DNA of 64,000 nucleotides from Saprospiraceae bacterium (GCA_041392805.1 JAWKLJ010000001.1:806001-870000), one strand, 5' to 3'; shown: positions 8,718 through 18,271, counted from the stretch's first letter. Translations and numbers: made by a program. Notes: generated by a model not told the origin, from the letters alone.

Positions 8718-11201
8718 CTAATCATACCTAAAAATTGCCGTCGCCTTACATCCTTGATCGATCCACAAACGAACCCAATGCGCATGAAATCCTTTAGGAA
8801 ATTCGTGTTTGAAAGTCTCCCCGGCAGGTACTTCGACGGTTTGATAAGTTTGCCAGGCATTTGCCTGGTGGTGAATCGCCACTTCTATCCTTACCTTGAC
8901 GGTCTGGTTTGCATCATGCGATAGCTCAAGTTGTTTGTGATCAAAACCAGTCATGAGATAAGGATCTGATACTTCTCCAGTTTTTACGGGAGTGTTCTTC
9001 CAGGGCCCTCCAATGCCGCTAGGTTTACCTAGTTTCCAGAGATCATCGATGGCGCCAAACCATAAGCCCATGCCTGCACCATTGGTGAAGACCTGGCCAT
9101 CCTCCTTGGCACCCTGTTTCACCCCAGTCAGCACCAGCAAGCCCCGCCAGGAGCAATAGTCGGTGATCTGTTTATCATGTCGGCTCACCGGTTTGATATA
9201 CCGATATTCGGGAACGTGATTCCCAGCGCCTTCTGCCCTCGGAATTTCATAAAATTGCCCTTGAATATTCGCCAGATAGCGTTCAGATTGCACCTCGCGC
9301 AAGGCTCGCGGCTTGCCCAAGGACCAAATGGACTCGTACCTTGCATCGCCTTTAGGTAAACGAAAACGTTGGCCATCGTAATTGCTAAGTATTACCGAGG
9401 CATCATCCACGGTATAGGGGTTTTCCGCAAGTGCCCCAACTTGTAATACTTCCCGGCTATGTTCCTCCTTAGGCTGAGCAAAGGTCAGATCGGTACCTTC
9501 TTCATTCAAATTAACTTCCCAATAAGCATTATTTTCATCTGGCAGAACCATTTGCAGGCTTCGATTGTGCCCGGCAGGCCGAATCAGACCAGCGGTAGCA
9601 GCTCCTTGGGCCTCAATATCGGCCAGTCCGCCAAAAAGTGCACTTTCATTGTTGTCAAAAGATCTAGAACTGTAATAATGTAAAAAGGCAGAAGCGACAC
9701 AGGCTTGATCGGTTTTTAAGCGGAGCCAGGTTCCCCTTAGGTCTGTCGGCAAAAGTTCAAAATGGTAACCATCCGCGCCAACCGTCACCGCTTTTAAGAT
9801 TGTCCATTGATTATTCCCCTCAGCATCAAGTTCCAGGGTAAAAGTTACCGCTTGGTCTAAATCGTGTGTCAAGTGCAGAACGCGTTGCGCATAGCCATTT
9901 AGCAAAAAAGCATCCGAAGGTTGCCCGGGCTTCACGGCATCTTCTATCCAAACCCCACCCCACCCTATTTTGGGGCCAAAAGTCGCTAATTGACTAAGCT
10001 TGCCAAACCATAAATTAGACTGGGGTTGCCCAACGATGGGATTCTGCATCCGGGAAGCATCATCAGCGGCCAAAATGACCCGATCCTTCCAATACCCAAA
10101 ATCCGGGATATAGCGCAAATGCGTCGCAAGGGGCGCGATGCCTCCAGACTGGCTCCGGCTAAAAGCCTTGGGGAAATCAAACAGCGTAGCATGCATCGCC
10201 ATCATCATCCGGTCTTCGCTGACCGCGCGGATGCGGGGCCATTCGGTGAACCAGCCGTGGCGAGGATCAAAGGCATGGCTGGCCTTGGGCAACCGATAGG
10301 TATACCAGGTCCCATTATCCAGCAATTTGAGGATGACCGAACGTTTATCCCATCCCATACTCCAAACCGGATCATCATCGGATCCATTACCGTAAATGCC
10401 GCCCGGGCCCGTCACATCCGTAAATTGCTTGCGCTCAATAATACGCCATTCGGTTCCGTCCCACTCCGCCAAGACACCTGCCTCCTCTGGGTTCTCCGCC
10501 GGTCCACCCGCCAATAATTTGCTATAGCCCATCGGGTGGCCTTGGTGCTCCCCATTGTTCGCCACAATCAAGCGGCTTTGCCCGAGATAGGCCCCTTTGC
10601 CATGCCAGCCAGGTACTGGTTTTTCAAAGAGGCGCTTGACGGCCAGGGTATGCACATTGACCTCATACACCATTCCTTCCATATCATAAAAATAGACCAT
10701 GTTCTCTGTATCTGTCAGGTGGCGGGTCGTCGCGGTCAAACGGCCTTCTAATTGCTGCACATCCGCAGCGCGAACATTTCCTAAGGTATCAATGAAGTAA
10801 GGACCAATGATCAGCTGTTGGCTTTCTTGATGGATCATGCGGTTGGCATGGGTGCCCCCTACACTTTCCGGACGGATGCTAAGGTTCATATTTTCATCTA
10901 CCATGTAGAGTTTGTCATTGCTCCCACTCCGCTGATGAGGTGGGTAGGTCAGGTACCAAAGGTGATTGGCCCAGGGCACCACGGCGCCAATGCCACCTTC
11001 CAAGTGCCTGAGTTTACCCAGCGAATCTTCTGGTTGGTTATAAGCTGTCAGGTGGGGATAGATACCGCTGATCTGCAAGTAGCGGTCGGCTTCCACCTCA
11101 GGCTTATTTTCAACTGATGATTGACAAGCTGTAAAAAACAGGAAACAGAGCGGTACGAAAAATTTAAATGCGTCCATATTGCAAGCTATACTTTTATTCA
11201 T
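8718..11201 (-). CDS. Large secreted lipoprotein with duplicated C-terminal module
   Basis: 827 aa. A lipoprotein signal (FFVPLCFLFFTACQ, Cys26) predicts export and lipidation. A second ATG at 11177 (MDAFKFF) is an equally possible start. The first 390 residues contain repeated W/G/D-rich strands (GGIGAVVPWANHLWYL, WSMGWDKRSVILKL) suggestive of a beta-propeller. Two homologous modules follow at about 395-510 and 707-827; each runs LWFG, GG.W, VK.G..SD..L, HD..Q.V, then W.RL..DQ.C.A and Y. The family is not recognised; carbohydrate or surface binding is possible. It starts 8 bp inside the preceding methyltransferase on the same strand. The stop directly abuts the repeat region. Confidence 0.8.
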   Translation of the reverse strand: MNKSIACNMDAFKFFVPLCFLFFTACQSSVENKPEVEADRYLQISGIYPHLTAYNQPEDSLGKLRHLEGGIGAVVPWANHLWYLTYPPHQRSGSNDKLYMVDENMNLSIRPESVGGTHANRMIHQESQQLIIGPYFIDTLGNVRAADVQQLEGRLTATTRHLTDTENMVYFYDMEGMVYEVNVHTLAVKRLFEKPVPGWHGKGAYLGQSRLIVANNGEHQGHPMGYSKLLAGGPAENPEEAGVLAEWDGTEWRIIERKQFTDVTGPGGIYGNGSDDDPVWSMGWDKRSVILKLLDNGTWYTYRLPKASHAFDPRHGWFTEWPRIRAVSEDRMMMAMHATLFDFPKAFSRSQSGGIAPLATHLRYIPDFGYWKDRVILAADDASRMQNPIVGQPQSNLWFGKLSQLATFGPKIGWGGVWIEDAVKPGQPSDAFLLNGYAQRVLHLTHDLDQAVTFTLELDAEGNNQWTILKAVTVGADGYHFELLPTDLRGTWLRLKTDQACVASAFLHYYSSRSFDNNESALFGGLADIEAQGAATAGLIRPAGHNRSLQMVLPDENNAYWEVNLNEEGTDLTFAQPKEEHSREVLQVGALAENPYTVDDASVILSNYDGQRFRLPKGDARYESIWSLGKPRALREVQSERYLANIQGQFYEIPRAEGAGNHVPEYRYIKPVSRHDKQITDYCSWRGLLVLTGVKQGAKEDGQVFTNGAGMGLWFGAIDDLWKLGKPSGIGGPWKNTPVKTGEVSDPYLMTGFDHKQLELSHDANQTVKVRIEVAIHHQANAWQTYQTVEVPAGETFKHEFPKGFHAHWVRLWIDQGCKATAIFRYD

Positions 11202-12030
11202 AAAATGGTTGCCACTGGGTTCCGCGTTTCGGTGACGGAAATTCCAATATGGGATGTTTTCGCTTTTGGATGACTGCCAGATAGGGATAAATATGAATGG
11301 CCCGGATCATCTGCTGAAATGGATTGGCCTTGGTTTTGTAGTCGGAGCCAGGCAGAAAGTCCGCCGCATGGAGACTTTGTTGGAGGCCATAAAGATAACT
11401 GGCAAAGAGATTGTCCGATCCATGAATATCCTCAATGATATATACGCCGCCGGGACTAAGGTGCGGCAGCATTTCCTCCAAGGTCACTATTTGTTGTTGA
11501 GTGGTATGACCGCCGTCGTCGATGATGAGATCCAGGTGAAGCACCTTCGTTTTAAAATGTTGCCAAAAAGCGCGATCGGCCTGGTCGCCTATAAAAATGG
11601 CAACTTGCGCATTGGCATATTGCTGGCAGGCGGGTTCGACATCAACGCCGTAAATCCTGGCTTTTTCCCCAAAATAGGCTGGCCACATCTCCAGACTCCC
11701 ACCGCTGTAAACGCCAATTTCCAATAAGTGAACTTCCTTACTTACAAAGGGCGAAAAAAATTGCTCATATACCTCAAAATAATGGGTCCATTTCCAGATG
11801 CCGTGGCCTTTTTTTTTGGATTCGAAATAACTTAGGAGAGGATTACTTTGCGTACTTACCTTTGCTGGTTCGCTACGCACTTTTGTTGGCATCCAACTAC
11901 GGGTGAATTGTACCCCGCGATCTGCATGCCAAATCTTGCGCAGGGCCAGGCGTCCACGTCCTGGGGGAAGCAGAAAAAAATGGGCTGCTTTTAAAAGGAC
12001 GCTGAGACGGTGGCTTATTTTTTTCAGCAT
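11194..12030 (-). CDS. Class I methyltransferase, cephalosporin-hydroxylase/TylF-like
   Basis: 278 aa from the ATG at 12030 (MLKKISHRL); the frame extends to 12078 but the N-terminal 16 residues look non-coding. HLLEIGVYSGGSLEMW is the SAM-binding loop, YGVDVEP the acidic loop, and LDLIIDDGGHTTQQQ is the DDGGH metal/catalytic signature of sugar or macrolide O-methyltransferases that use a divalent metal. GGVYIIEDIHGS follows. The natural substrate is probably a sugar or polyketide-like hydroxyl. Together with the other methyltransferases, the flippase and the glycosyltransferases nearby it fits glycan tailoring, but this is inference. It overlaps the next minus-strand gene by 8 bp. Confidence 0.85.
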   Translation of the reverse strand: MLKKISHRLSVLLKAAHFFLLPPGRGRLALRKIWHADRGVQFTRSWMPTKVRSEPAKVSTQSNPLLSYFESKKKGHGIWKWTHYFEVYEQFFSPFVSKEVHLLEIGVYSGGSLEMWPAYFGEKARIYGVDVEPACQQYANAQVAIFIGDQADRAFWQHFKTKVLHLDLIIDDGGHTTQQQIVTLEEMLPHLSPGGVYIIEDIHGSDNLFASYLYGLQQSLHAADFLPGSDYKTKANPFQQMIRAIHIYPYLAVIQKRKHPILEFPSPKRGTQWQPFYE

Positions 12031-12136
12031 ATGTTCAAGATCATAACAGCAATTTAAAAAAAAGATGAAGTCCTTCACGAAAAAACAATGGTTCTCTTAC
12101 CATTTCTTCGCTTTTGAGTCAAGGCAAAGAAAATAA

Positions 12137-13000
12137 TCAAGACCTGATAGCTGCTATAATTTTTTGCATACCTGTTTCAAAGTTATCGGCACTAATATCT
12201 ATAGACAAATGCTCCCTAAGTCGATGGACAATAGCAGGTAAATTCTGCATTAAAAACCTATATCGATCAAGTTCTCCTTGCAATTCGTTGGCGGGTATTC
12301 CCCGATCTAACCGCTTTTTGATTCTAGAGGAGATGTCTTTTATTTCCTGTTCAATTTTATCCAGTGCATCATCTACGAAAGATCGCAGCAAAAAGGAATT
12401 ATCTTCAAAAACGGGAATAAATTTTTGATCCCCCAACCGCCCTGCATAAAAAGAGTTCATACTTTCATTTGCTACCCAAATCGACAATAAACTACGACTG
12501 GACACCAGGCTTAGGGTTGCCCTGCTTTCGCGAATACTTTTTTCGATAAATGCCTGGATGTTTTCGCCTGCCCCGAGGTGGGTAACATCCATGATTACGG
12601 GCAGGGATTCACTTTCCAAATACTGCTTTATTCTTTCAGCCAACGGGCTATCCTGCCGACTATAGGAGATAAAAACAGCTGAAAGGCGCGTTTCATTTTG
12701 ACCTCCCTTATCATCTGGCGGTGGTAATGGTTCAAATTTAAACTTGCCATCTGGCCGGTATTTGTCAAGGTAATGGATTAAAGCCTGGCTAATTTTGGCC
12801 ATGCCAATCCGATAAGTATCATCTGAAATAATCCCCTGAAGCTTGGCTGTTTCCTGTTGGTTGTACCTGCCAGATAAGATAATGAGGTCATTATACAAGC
12901 TATTTTGTCCATTTTGCCGGACGGCAGCAAGCAGCTCTTTGATGGCGCGGCCAAAGTCTCCTTCGGCGATCAATTGGTCTAAGTGGGTTTTGTGGTTCAT
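12137..13000 (-). CDS. TIR-domain protein with N-terminal effector-associated domain
   Basis: 287 aa. Residues 1-80 (LDQLIAEGDFGRAIKELL, LYNDLIILSGRYNQQE, GIISDDTYRIGMAKISQALIHYL) have the pattern of an effector-associated death-like domain (EAD11 type), used by conflict-system proteins to recruit one another. A Pro/Asp linker follows. The TIR domain starts at residue 107 (SAVFISYSRQDS), has the loop DVTHLGAGENIQAFIEKSI, and the putative NADase glutamate is Glu179 in SIWVANES. The C-terminus is helical and charged. Known bacterial TIR proteins hydrolyse NAD+ or make signalling nucleotides during phage defence. No sensor or partner gene is adjacent, so it may act with an EAD partner elsewhere. 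Domain calls are strong; the role is inferred. Confidence 0.85.
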   Translation of the reverse strand: MNHKTHLDQLIAEGDFGRAIKELLAAVRQNGQNSLYNDLIILSGRYNQQETAKLQGIISDDTYRIGMAKISQALIHYLDKYRPDGKFKFEPLPPPDDKGGQNETRLSAVFISYSRQDSPLAERIKQYLESESLPVIMDVTHLGAGENIQAFIEKSIRESRATLSLVSSRSLLSIWVANESMNSFYAGRLGDQKFIPVFEDNSFLLRSFVDDALDKIEQEIKDISSRIKKRLDRGIPANELQGELDRYRFLMQNLPAIVHRLREHLSIDISADNFETGMQKIIAAIRS

Positions 13001-13043
13001 TTATAAAAACATCATATTTTCAGGTTAATTCTTGAAACTCATT

Positions 13044-13898
13044 TTATGCCATCCAGCCTACCCCCAACACTTTCGCCTTCCCTCCCTGCAAGAAAGCCCA
13101 CATGGCAGCCATCCACCTGCCTTTCCTCCGCCAAAACCGGCTGAGTTGAAAATAATAAAAGGCTTGGTACTTTCTATACATTTGTGTGTCAATCTCTTCT
13201 TTTTTTGCAAAAAAGACTAAGACTGCTAACATCTCAATATAGGCCTCGCGCTCTTGGTAAACGGATATGTTGCCATCGTGCTTGCGGATGTTAACCAAAG
13301 GAGCAAATAACACCGTAGAGGGGAATCGTTTTACCAAACGAAGAAAATAATGGGTATCCCCCAAAATCAAAGTATCTTCAAAATGGCCCACTTCTTCGGC
13401 CAGGGCTTTTCGCAGCAGAACGGAGGAGGCGTAAATCGGCATTCGGCCGGAGAGCGTCCATTCGAATTGCCTGCTTTGATCCCATGCGTCCTCCAGGTGG
13501 GCATATATCCGGGGGCGAACCACGCCTTGCTTCCGGAATTCGGTCACGTCGGTGAAAACCAGTCCGAGGCTTTGGTCGGCTTCCATTAGGCTAACTTGTT
13601 TGGCTAATTTTTCGGGAAGCCAACGATCATCGGCATCCAAAAAAGCAATGTATGTCCCCTTTGCATATTGCCAGCCCAAATTGCGAAGCTGAGATAAATT
13701 GCCCAAATGTTCGGTGTAGTAATAACGAATTGGTTTATCTTTCAGGCCCTCTAGGGCTTGCTGGGTGCCATCAGTCGAGCCATCGTCAATGAGGATGATT
13801 TCATAATCGGTATAGCTTTGGCGAAAGATGCTATCCAGTGCTTCGAGGAGGAAGGCTTTGCGATTGTAGGTCAGGATTATGATGGAAACAGTGGGCAT
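13044..13898 (-). CDS. Family 2 glycosyltransferase
   Basis: 284 aa from the ATG at 13898 (MPTVSIIILTYNRK); the open frame extends into the divergent flippase gene, so the inner ATG is used. The GT-A fold motifs are clear: VSIIILTYNR, EIILIDDGSTDGT, and the DXD-like FLDADDRW. The C-terminal region (FYYFQLSRFWRRKGRW) is amphipathic and basic, which fits peripheral attachment to the inner membrane. It transfers a sugar from a nucleotide donor to a growing lipid-linked glycan; donor and acceptor cannot be told. It is transcribed divergently from the flippase with only 28 bp between start codons. Confidence 0.92.
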   Translation of the reverse strand: MPTVSIIILTYNRKAFLLEALDSIFRQSYTDYEIILIDDGSTDGTQQALEGLKDKPIRYYYTEHLGNLSQLRNLGWQYAKGTYIAFLDADDRWLPEKLAKQVSLMEADQSLGLVFTDVTEFRKQGVVRPRIYAHLEDAWDQSRQFEWTLSGRMPIYASSVLLRKALAEEVGHFEDTLILGDTHYFLRLVKRFPSTVLFAPLVNIRKHDGNISVYQEREAYIEMLAVLVFFAKKEEIDTQMYRKYQAFYYFQLSRFWRRKGRWMAAMWAFLQGGKAKVLGVGWMA

Positions 13899-13926
13899 GG
13901 AGATGGTATAAGTGTAGGACAAAACT

Positions 13927-15306
13927 ATGCATTTAAATAAAAAAATAAAACGTCGGTTTAAACTCATCATCGGCTCTCTCTTCGCCCAGTTTGCGGTACC
14001 CCTTAGCAATATTGGCGTATCCATACTTGTCGTCAGGTGGTTTTCGGAGGAGTTGTGGGGAAGGTATGTCGCTCATTTGTTGGTGCTGGGCTTGTGCCTG
14101 ACGATTATCAATTGGGGGAGTAAGGATTTTTTACTGAAACGATTCAGCAAACATCCTAAAAACATTTCAGAAGTCTTATGGGCTGCTATCCTGGGAAAAA
14201 CAGTATTGGCCATATTGACCTGTTTATGCCTTTATTTCCTACCACTAGGCACCCTCAATAAGCCGCTTTTGGTATGCTGGGTTGGCGCCAGGGTGGGTTG
14301 GCAGTTTTTTGAATCCTTGAATACCTATCGTCGCCTCTTTGTGCCTGTGGCCATTGCAGAGGGGGTATTCGTGGCGGGTATGATGACGGGAATGGTTTTT
14401 CTGGAAATGACCATAGATTTGCTGCTGCTTTTCTTCATTTTGACGGACATCCTGAAAATATTTTTTTATGCCTGGCTTAATCGAGCATATTTAAAGTGGC
14501 CAACGAGCAGCAGTCTAAGGCTGGATCAAAAGGGGAAGTCGGAAGGGGGAAGTTGGAAGTCGGAAGTCGGAAGTTGGAAGTCGGAAAGGGGAAGGGGGAA
14601 GTTGGAAGGGGGAAGTGAGAAGTCGGAAGTCGGAAGTGGGAAGGGGCGGGCTTCCGGCGTCTTCTTTCGGCTGGGTCTGCTTACCAATCTTCGGCAGCTG
14701 GCCTGGCCAACCAAGGCGGTGAATGTCGCTGCTTTTTTCAAGGAAAGTTTCCCCTTTTTCCTATTGACGATCGCTAGTCTGGCTGCCTCAAGGGCCGATC
14801 TTTACCTCCTTGGCATCTGGAAAGACAACGCTACACTCGCCCAATACCAAATCCTTGTCAGTTTTATTCAATATGCACATCTATTGGCCACCGCCATGAT
14901 GATCCCTTTTTTGAAAAACATTTTCCGACTGGAATTTAAGTCGATTGCCCAATTGGAGCGGCAATTTATGGCTTTGGGAGCTGTTTTAGCGATATTCTTA
15001 ACGGGCGGTATTCTTTTTATCACCTATTTTCTTTATCAATTCGAATTGTCCAAAATGGTCATTTTGTTAATCTATCTAAACATTCTTATTTTTTATTCCT
15101 ACTTTTTGCGCATTCCAGCAGGCTTCAGTTTCGATAAAATGTGGCAGGTTATCCTAATTATGTGCGCCATGGGAGCCATCAACCTATCACTTGGCTGCTT
15201 AATTATTCCTTCCTTGGGCATGCTGGGAGGATTGTTGAGTAGCCTGGGAGCCAGCGTAATTGGCTGTGCTGGATTCCGGCATAAAAAGTTGTTTAATTTT
15301 CAATGA
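13927..15306 (+). CDS. Wzx-like flippase with in-frame heptamer-repeat insert
   Basis: 459 aa polytopic membrane protein with about 12 helices, resembling polysaccharide biosynthesis/oligosaccharide flippases that move lipid-linked glycans across the inner membrane. The N-terminus is basic (HLNKKIKRRFKLIIGSLFAQF), typical of the family. Residues about 202-242 (14530-14652) are an odd low-complexity stretch encoded by degenerate GGAAGTC heptamers (KSEVGSW repeats). It sits in a predicted cytoplasmic loop between helices 6 and 7, so the protein may still work. The same heptamer makes up the MITE core and an insert in the gene at 18929. The stop overlaps the next gene's ATG (ATGA). Confidence 0.85.
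   Translation: MHLNKKIKRRFKLIIGSLFAQFAVPLSNIGVSILVVRWFSEELWGRYVAHLLVLGLCLTIINWGSKDFLLKRFSKHPKNISEVLWAAILGKTVLAILTCLCLYFLPLGTLNKPLLVCWVGARVGWQFFESLNTYRRLFVPVAIAEGVFVAGMMTGMVFLEMTIDLLLLFFILTDILKIFFYAWLNRAYLKWPTSSSLRLDQKGKSEGGSWKSEVGSWKSERGRGKLEGGSEKSEVGSGKGRASGVFFRLGLLTNLRQLAWPTKAVNVAAFFKESFPFFLLTIASLAASRADLYLLGIWKDNATLAQYQILVSFIQYAHLLATAMMIPFLKNIFRLEFKSIAQLERQFMALGAVLAIFLTGGILFITYFLYQFELSKMVILLIYLNILIFYSYFLRIPAGFSFDKMWQVILIMCAMGAINLSLGCLIIPSLGMLGGLLSSLGASVIGCAGFRHKKLFNFQ
14530..14652 (+). repeat. In-gene GGAAGTC heptamer array (flippase)
   Basis: About 123 bases of degenerate tandem GGAAGTC/GGAAGTT/GGAAGGG heptamers inside the flippase reading frame. The unit contains no stop in any of six frames, so an insertion whose length is a multiple of three leaves the gene open. 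The composition differs sharply from the hydrophobic helix codons on both sides. Confidence 0.85.
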
Positions 15307-16700
15307 AAATACTTTTAACACACGCTTATTTCCTGCACGAAGACGAAAAAGAATTGCTCATTATGAAGCCCTATCCGCCCTTAGGTTTGCAGGCTATTTC
15401 GGCTTACCTGGAAATGAAGGGATATGATAATGCTATTTTTGACACCACCTTTTCTTCCTTCAAACAATTTACAGCCTACTTGCTACAGACCCAGCCTGAT
15501 GTGATCGGCATTTATACCAATCTCATGACCAAACTCAATGTCTTGCGAATGCTTCGTTGGGTTAAAACGCAGACGACGCTACAGCATTGCAAAATCATTT
15601 TAGGAGGGCCAGAGGTGCGCCACCATCGCGATCAGTTTATTAAAAATGGAGCAGATGCAATTGTTTTTGGAGAAGGGGAAGAAAGTATGCTGGAGCTGAT
15701 TCAATTTTATGACCAACCGCAAAAGGGCAATCTATTGAAAATTGCAGGTATTGCCTATCCCCTACCCGATGGCAGCGTGATGGTCAACACAGAGCGCCCC
15801 CTGGTCCAAAACCTGGATGAACTGCCTTTTCCCAATCGAAAAAAAATAGATCAGCAGACCTACTTCGATGCCTGGAAAGGCCGACACGGGTATAGCACGA
15901 TCACCATTAGTACTATGCGCGGCTGCCCCTATGCTTGCAAGTGGTGCAGCCGAGCCGTCTACGGCAAAACCTATCGCCGTCGCAGCCCGGAAAATGTGGT
16001 GGATGAGATACTCGATTTAAAGGCCCATTACCATTTTGACAATATTTGGTTTGTAGACGATGTATTTACCATTAACCACAAGTGGCTGCGGGAATTTGCG
16101 CACCTGATGGTGGAGAAAAATGCAGTCACGCCCTATGAAGTCATCAGTCGAGCCGACCGGATGAACGAAGAAGTGGTACAATTACTCAAAAAAAGTGGCT
16201 GTTTCCGCGTTTGGATAGGCGCAGAAAGCGGCTCTCAGTCGGTATTGGATGCCATGAAACGCATGGTGAAGGTCGAAAAAGTGGCCGAAATGATCAAAAT
16301 GAGTCAAGCACACGGTATCGAGGCAGGTACCTTCATTATGCTTGGCTACCCGGGCGAAACGGAAAAGGACGTCAAAGCAACGCTTGATTACCTCATCGAT
16401 GCCAATCCAGATCATTACACCCTGACCATTGCTTACCCCATCAAGGGAACCCCGCTGTATGAAGAAGTGGAAAATGTCTTTGTTGAAGACCTCCCCTGGG
16501 ATAGCAGCACCGACCGGGACATCGATTTCAAACGGACTTATCCACGAAAATATTATGATCATGCCATACACTGGATCCATCACGAAGTAAATTTTCATCG
16601 TTTAAGGAAAACCAATCCAATGGCGCCAAGGCTTGTTTTTAGTAAATTGCGGGCTTGGAAAGCAAGAATGGGAATGGTGGTAACGAGGTGGACCCCCTAA
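15303..16700 (+). CDS. Cobalamin-type radical SAM protein 2
   Basis: 465 aa. The B12-binding-like domain spans residues 1-135 (MKILLTHAYF, IILGGPEVRHHRDQF, VFGEGEESMLELI). The radical SAM cluster is Cys208, Cys212, Cys215 (CPYACKWC), preceded by STMRG. VWIGAESGSQ and FIMLGYPGETEKD are typical core motifs. Paralogue of the protein at 5866. The gene begins inside the stop codon of the flippase gene (4-bp overlap), so flippase and radical SAM enzyme are co-translated; that link suggests the modified substrate is a lipid-linked glycan or lipid. The reaction is unknown; methyl transfer from methylcobalamin is the commonest in the family. Confidence 0.9.
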   Translation: MKILLTHAYFLHEDEKELLIMKPYPPLGLQAISAYLEMKGYDNAIFDTTFSSFKQFTAYLLQTQPDVIGIYTNLMTKLNVLRMLRWVKTQTTLQHCKIILGGPEVRHHRDQFIKNGADAIVFGEGEESMLELIQFYDQPQKGNLLKIAGIAYPLPDGSVMVNTERPLVQNLDELPFPNRKKIDQQTYFDAWKGRHGYSTITISTMRGCPYACKWCSRAVYGKTYRRRSPENVVDEILDLKAHYHFDNIWFVDDVFTINHKWLREFAHLMVEKNAVTPYEVISRADRMNEEVVQLLKKSGCFRVWIGAESGSQSVLDAMKRMVKVEKVAEMIKMSQAHGIEAGTFIMLGYPGETEKDVKATLDYLIDANPDHYTLTIAYPIKGTPLYEEVENVFVEDLPWDSSTDRDIDFKRTYPRKYYDHAIHWIHHEVNFHRLRKTNPMAPRLVFSKLRAWKARMGMVVTRWTP

Positions 16701-16702
16701 CC

Positions 16703-16757
16703 AACAATCTCCAATACCTCTAAAATTCCATTACCTCCACGTCCAAAAAAAAAAACC
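16703..16757 (-). repeat. Small interspersed repeat (GGAGG-type block)
   Basis: The 59-bp gap between two radical SAM genes is largely a copy of the block also seen at 8160-8205, 8385-8418, 21920-22060 and 31105-31220. On the minus strand it reads GGTTTTTTTTTTTGGACGTGG, then AGGTAATGGAAT and AGAGGTATTGGAG. The run of 11 A's on the plus strand ends directly before the GTG start of the next gene. Confidence 0.75.
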
Positions 16758-16759
16758 TT

Positions 16760-18271
16760 GTGAAATCAGCAAACAAAGTGCTCCTATTCAACCCAAGGGC
16801 GACCCAGTACAAAGCCCGCATTCCCAATTCTGTCCTACAGGTGGCAGGGAGTATTGATGAAACACACCAATGGGTTATCGTAGATGGCAATCTCGAAGCA
16901 GACCCACAGCAAAAAATCATGGCCTACCTGCAAAGTGGCGCCTTTCGCTTCTTTGGCTGCACCGTCATGCCAGGGCCACAGTTGAAACAAGCCATTCCTA
17001 TTACACGCACGGTTCGGGAACAATTTCCCGAAATCATCAATATCTGGGGAGGTTATTTTCCTTCTAATCATCCGGATGCTGTACTACATTCGGGTTATGT
17101 CGACTTTATCATCAATGGGCCTGGTGACCATGCTTTCCCCCAACTCCTGGCAGCCATTGAACAGGGCAACTCCTATGCCAGTATTCAGAATTTGATCTAT
17201 TTCGACGGCATGGAAGTCGTGAAAACGCCCAAAGCGCCCTTGCTTAACTACGATGATCTACCCTCCCTCCCCTACGATAGGCTCCATTCTTTCTATCCAC
17301 TTCAACGCTATCTAGGCAAAAGTTTTATGGGTGAACATACCATTGCCTACCACAGTAGCTTTGGCTGCCCATTCAAGTGCGCTTTTTGTGCCGTTGTGCC
17401 CATTTACGAAGCCCGCTGGAACGGCAAATCGGCAGAAAAAATCTATGCCGACATTAAATACCTTAAAGACACCTATGGTGGGGATGCCATTGAATTTCAC
17501 GACAATAACTTTTTTGTATCTGAAAAACGGACCGTGGCTTTTTCTAACTTGATCCGACCAGAAAATATGCAGTGGTGGGGAGAAGCCAGAATTGATACCG
17601 TTGATAAATACGATGATAAAAGCCTCGCCCTGATGCGAGAAGCCGGCTGCCGAATGATTTTTTTTGGCGCCGAATCGGGGAGCGACGCATTGCTAGACTT
17701 CATCGACAAAGGTGGAAAACAGACTGGCACGCAAATCCTCAGCTTTGCCAAACGGATCAAACAATTCGATATTATTCCCGAATACTCTTTCGTTTTGGGC
17801 TGGCCGGCGGCAAGTGAACAGGCATCCTTGGGGCAAGTAGAAGCAGAGATCGACTTTATCCGGCGGGTAAAGGATGCCAACCCGGCTACCGAGATCATCA
17901 TATACGTCTATAGCCCAGTCCCTATGGAAGGCTCCGAGATGTTCGAAAAAGTCAAAGAAATTGGCTTTAATTTCCCGAAGAGTCTCGAAGATTGGCTAGC
18001 CCCCGCCTGGGAAGCTTTTGACCTGCGCAAGAACCCGCTGACACCTTGGCTCACACCCAAAATTATCGATAAAATCCGAAACTTCGAAACGGTACTCAAC
18101 GCCCATTATCCCACGGTATCAGACACCAAGTTAAGCCCGTTTCAACGGCGAAGCATCAGTAGGCTTGCCAGCCTAAGATACCAGTTGGGTTGGTATGACT
18201 TCCCATACGAATTGAAAGCATTGCAACGTTTTTGGTTAAAATATCGACAACCCGAAAAAGAAGGATTTTGA
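16760..18271 (+). CDS. Cobalamin-type radical SAM protein 3
   Basis: 503 aa beginning at a GTG (16760), directly after an A-rich repeat; no nearby ATG fits. The N-terminal B12-binding-like domain contains NIWGGYFPSNHPDAVL and DFIINGPGDHAFPQLL. The cluster cysteines are Cys203, Cys207 and Cys210 (CPFKCAFC). MIFFGAESGSD and YSFVLGWPAAS follow. It is more distant from the two other radical SAM proteins in the window than they are from each other. Many B12 radical SAM enzymes of this kind sit in cell-surface or secondary-metabolite clusters. Its stop codon overlaps a TTG start of the following methyltransferase. Confidence 0.88.
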   Translation: MKSANKVLLFNPRATQYKARIPNSVLQVAGSIDETHQWVIVDGNLEADPQQKIMAYLQSGAFRFFGCTVMPGPQLKQAIPITRTVREQFPEIINIWGGYFPSNHPDAVLHSGYVDFIINGPGDHAFPQLLAAIEQGNSYASIQNLIYFDGMEVVKTPKAPLLNYDDLPSLPYDRLHSFYPLQRYLGKSFMGEHTIAYHSSFGCPFKCAFCAVVPIYEARWNGKSAEKIYADIKYLKDTYGGDAIEFHDNNFFVSEKRTVAFSNLIRPENMQWWGEARIDTVDKYDDKSLALMREAGCRMIFFGAESGSDALLDFIDKGGKQTGTQILSFAKRIKQFDIIPEYSFVLGWPAASEQASLGQVEAEIDFIRRVKDANPATEIIIYVYSPVPMEGSEMFEKVKEIGFNFPKSLEDWLAPAWEAFDLRKNPLTPWLTPKIIDKIRNFETVLNAHYPTVSDTKLSPFQRRSISRLASLRYQLGWYDFPYELKALQRFWLKYRQPEKEGF

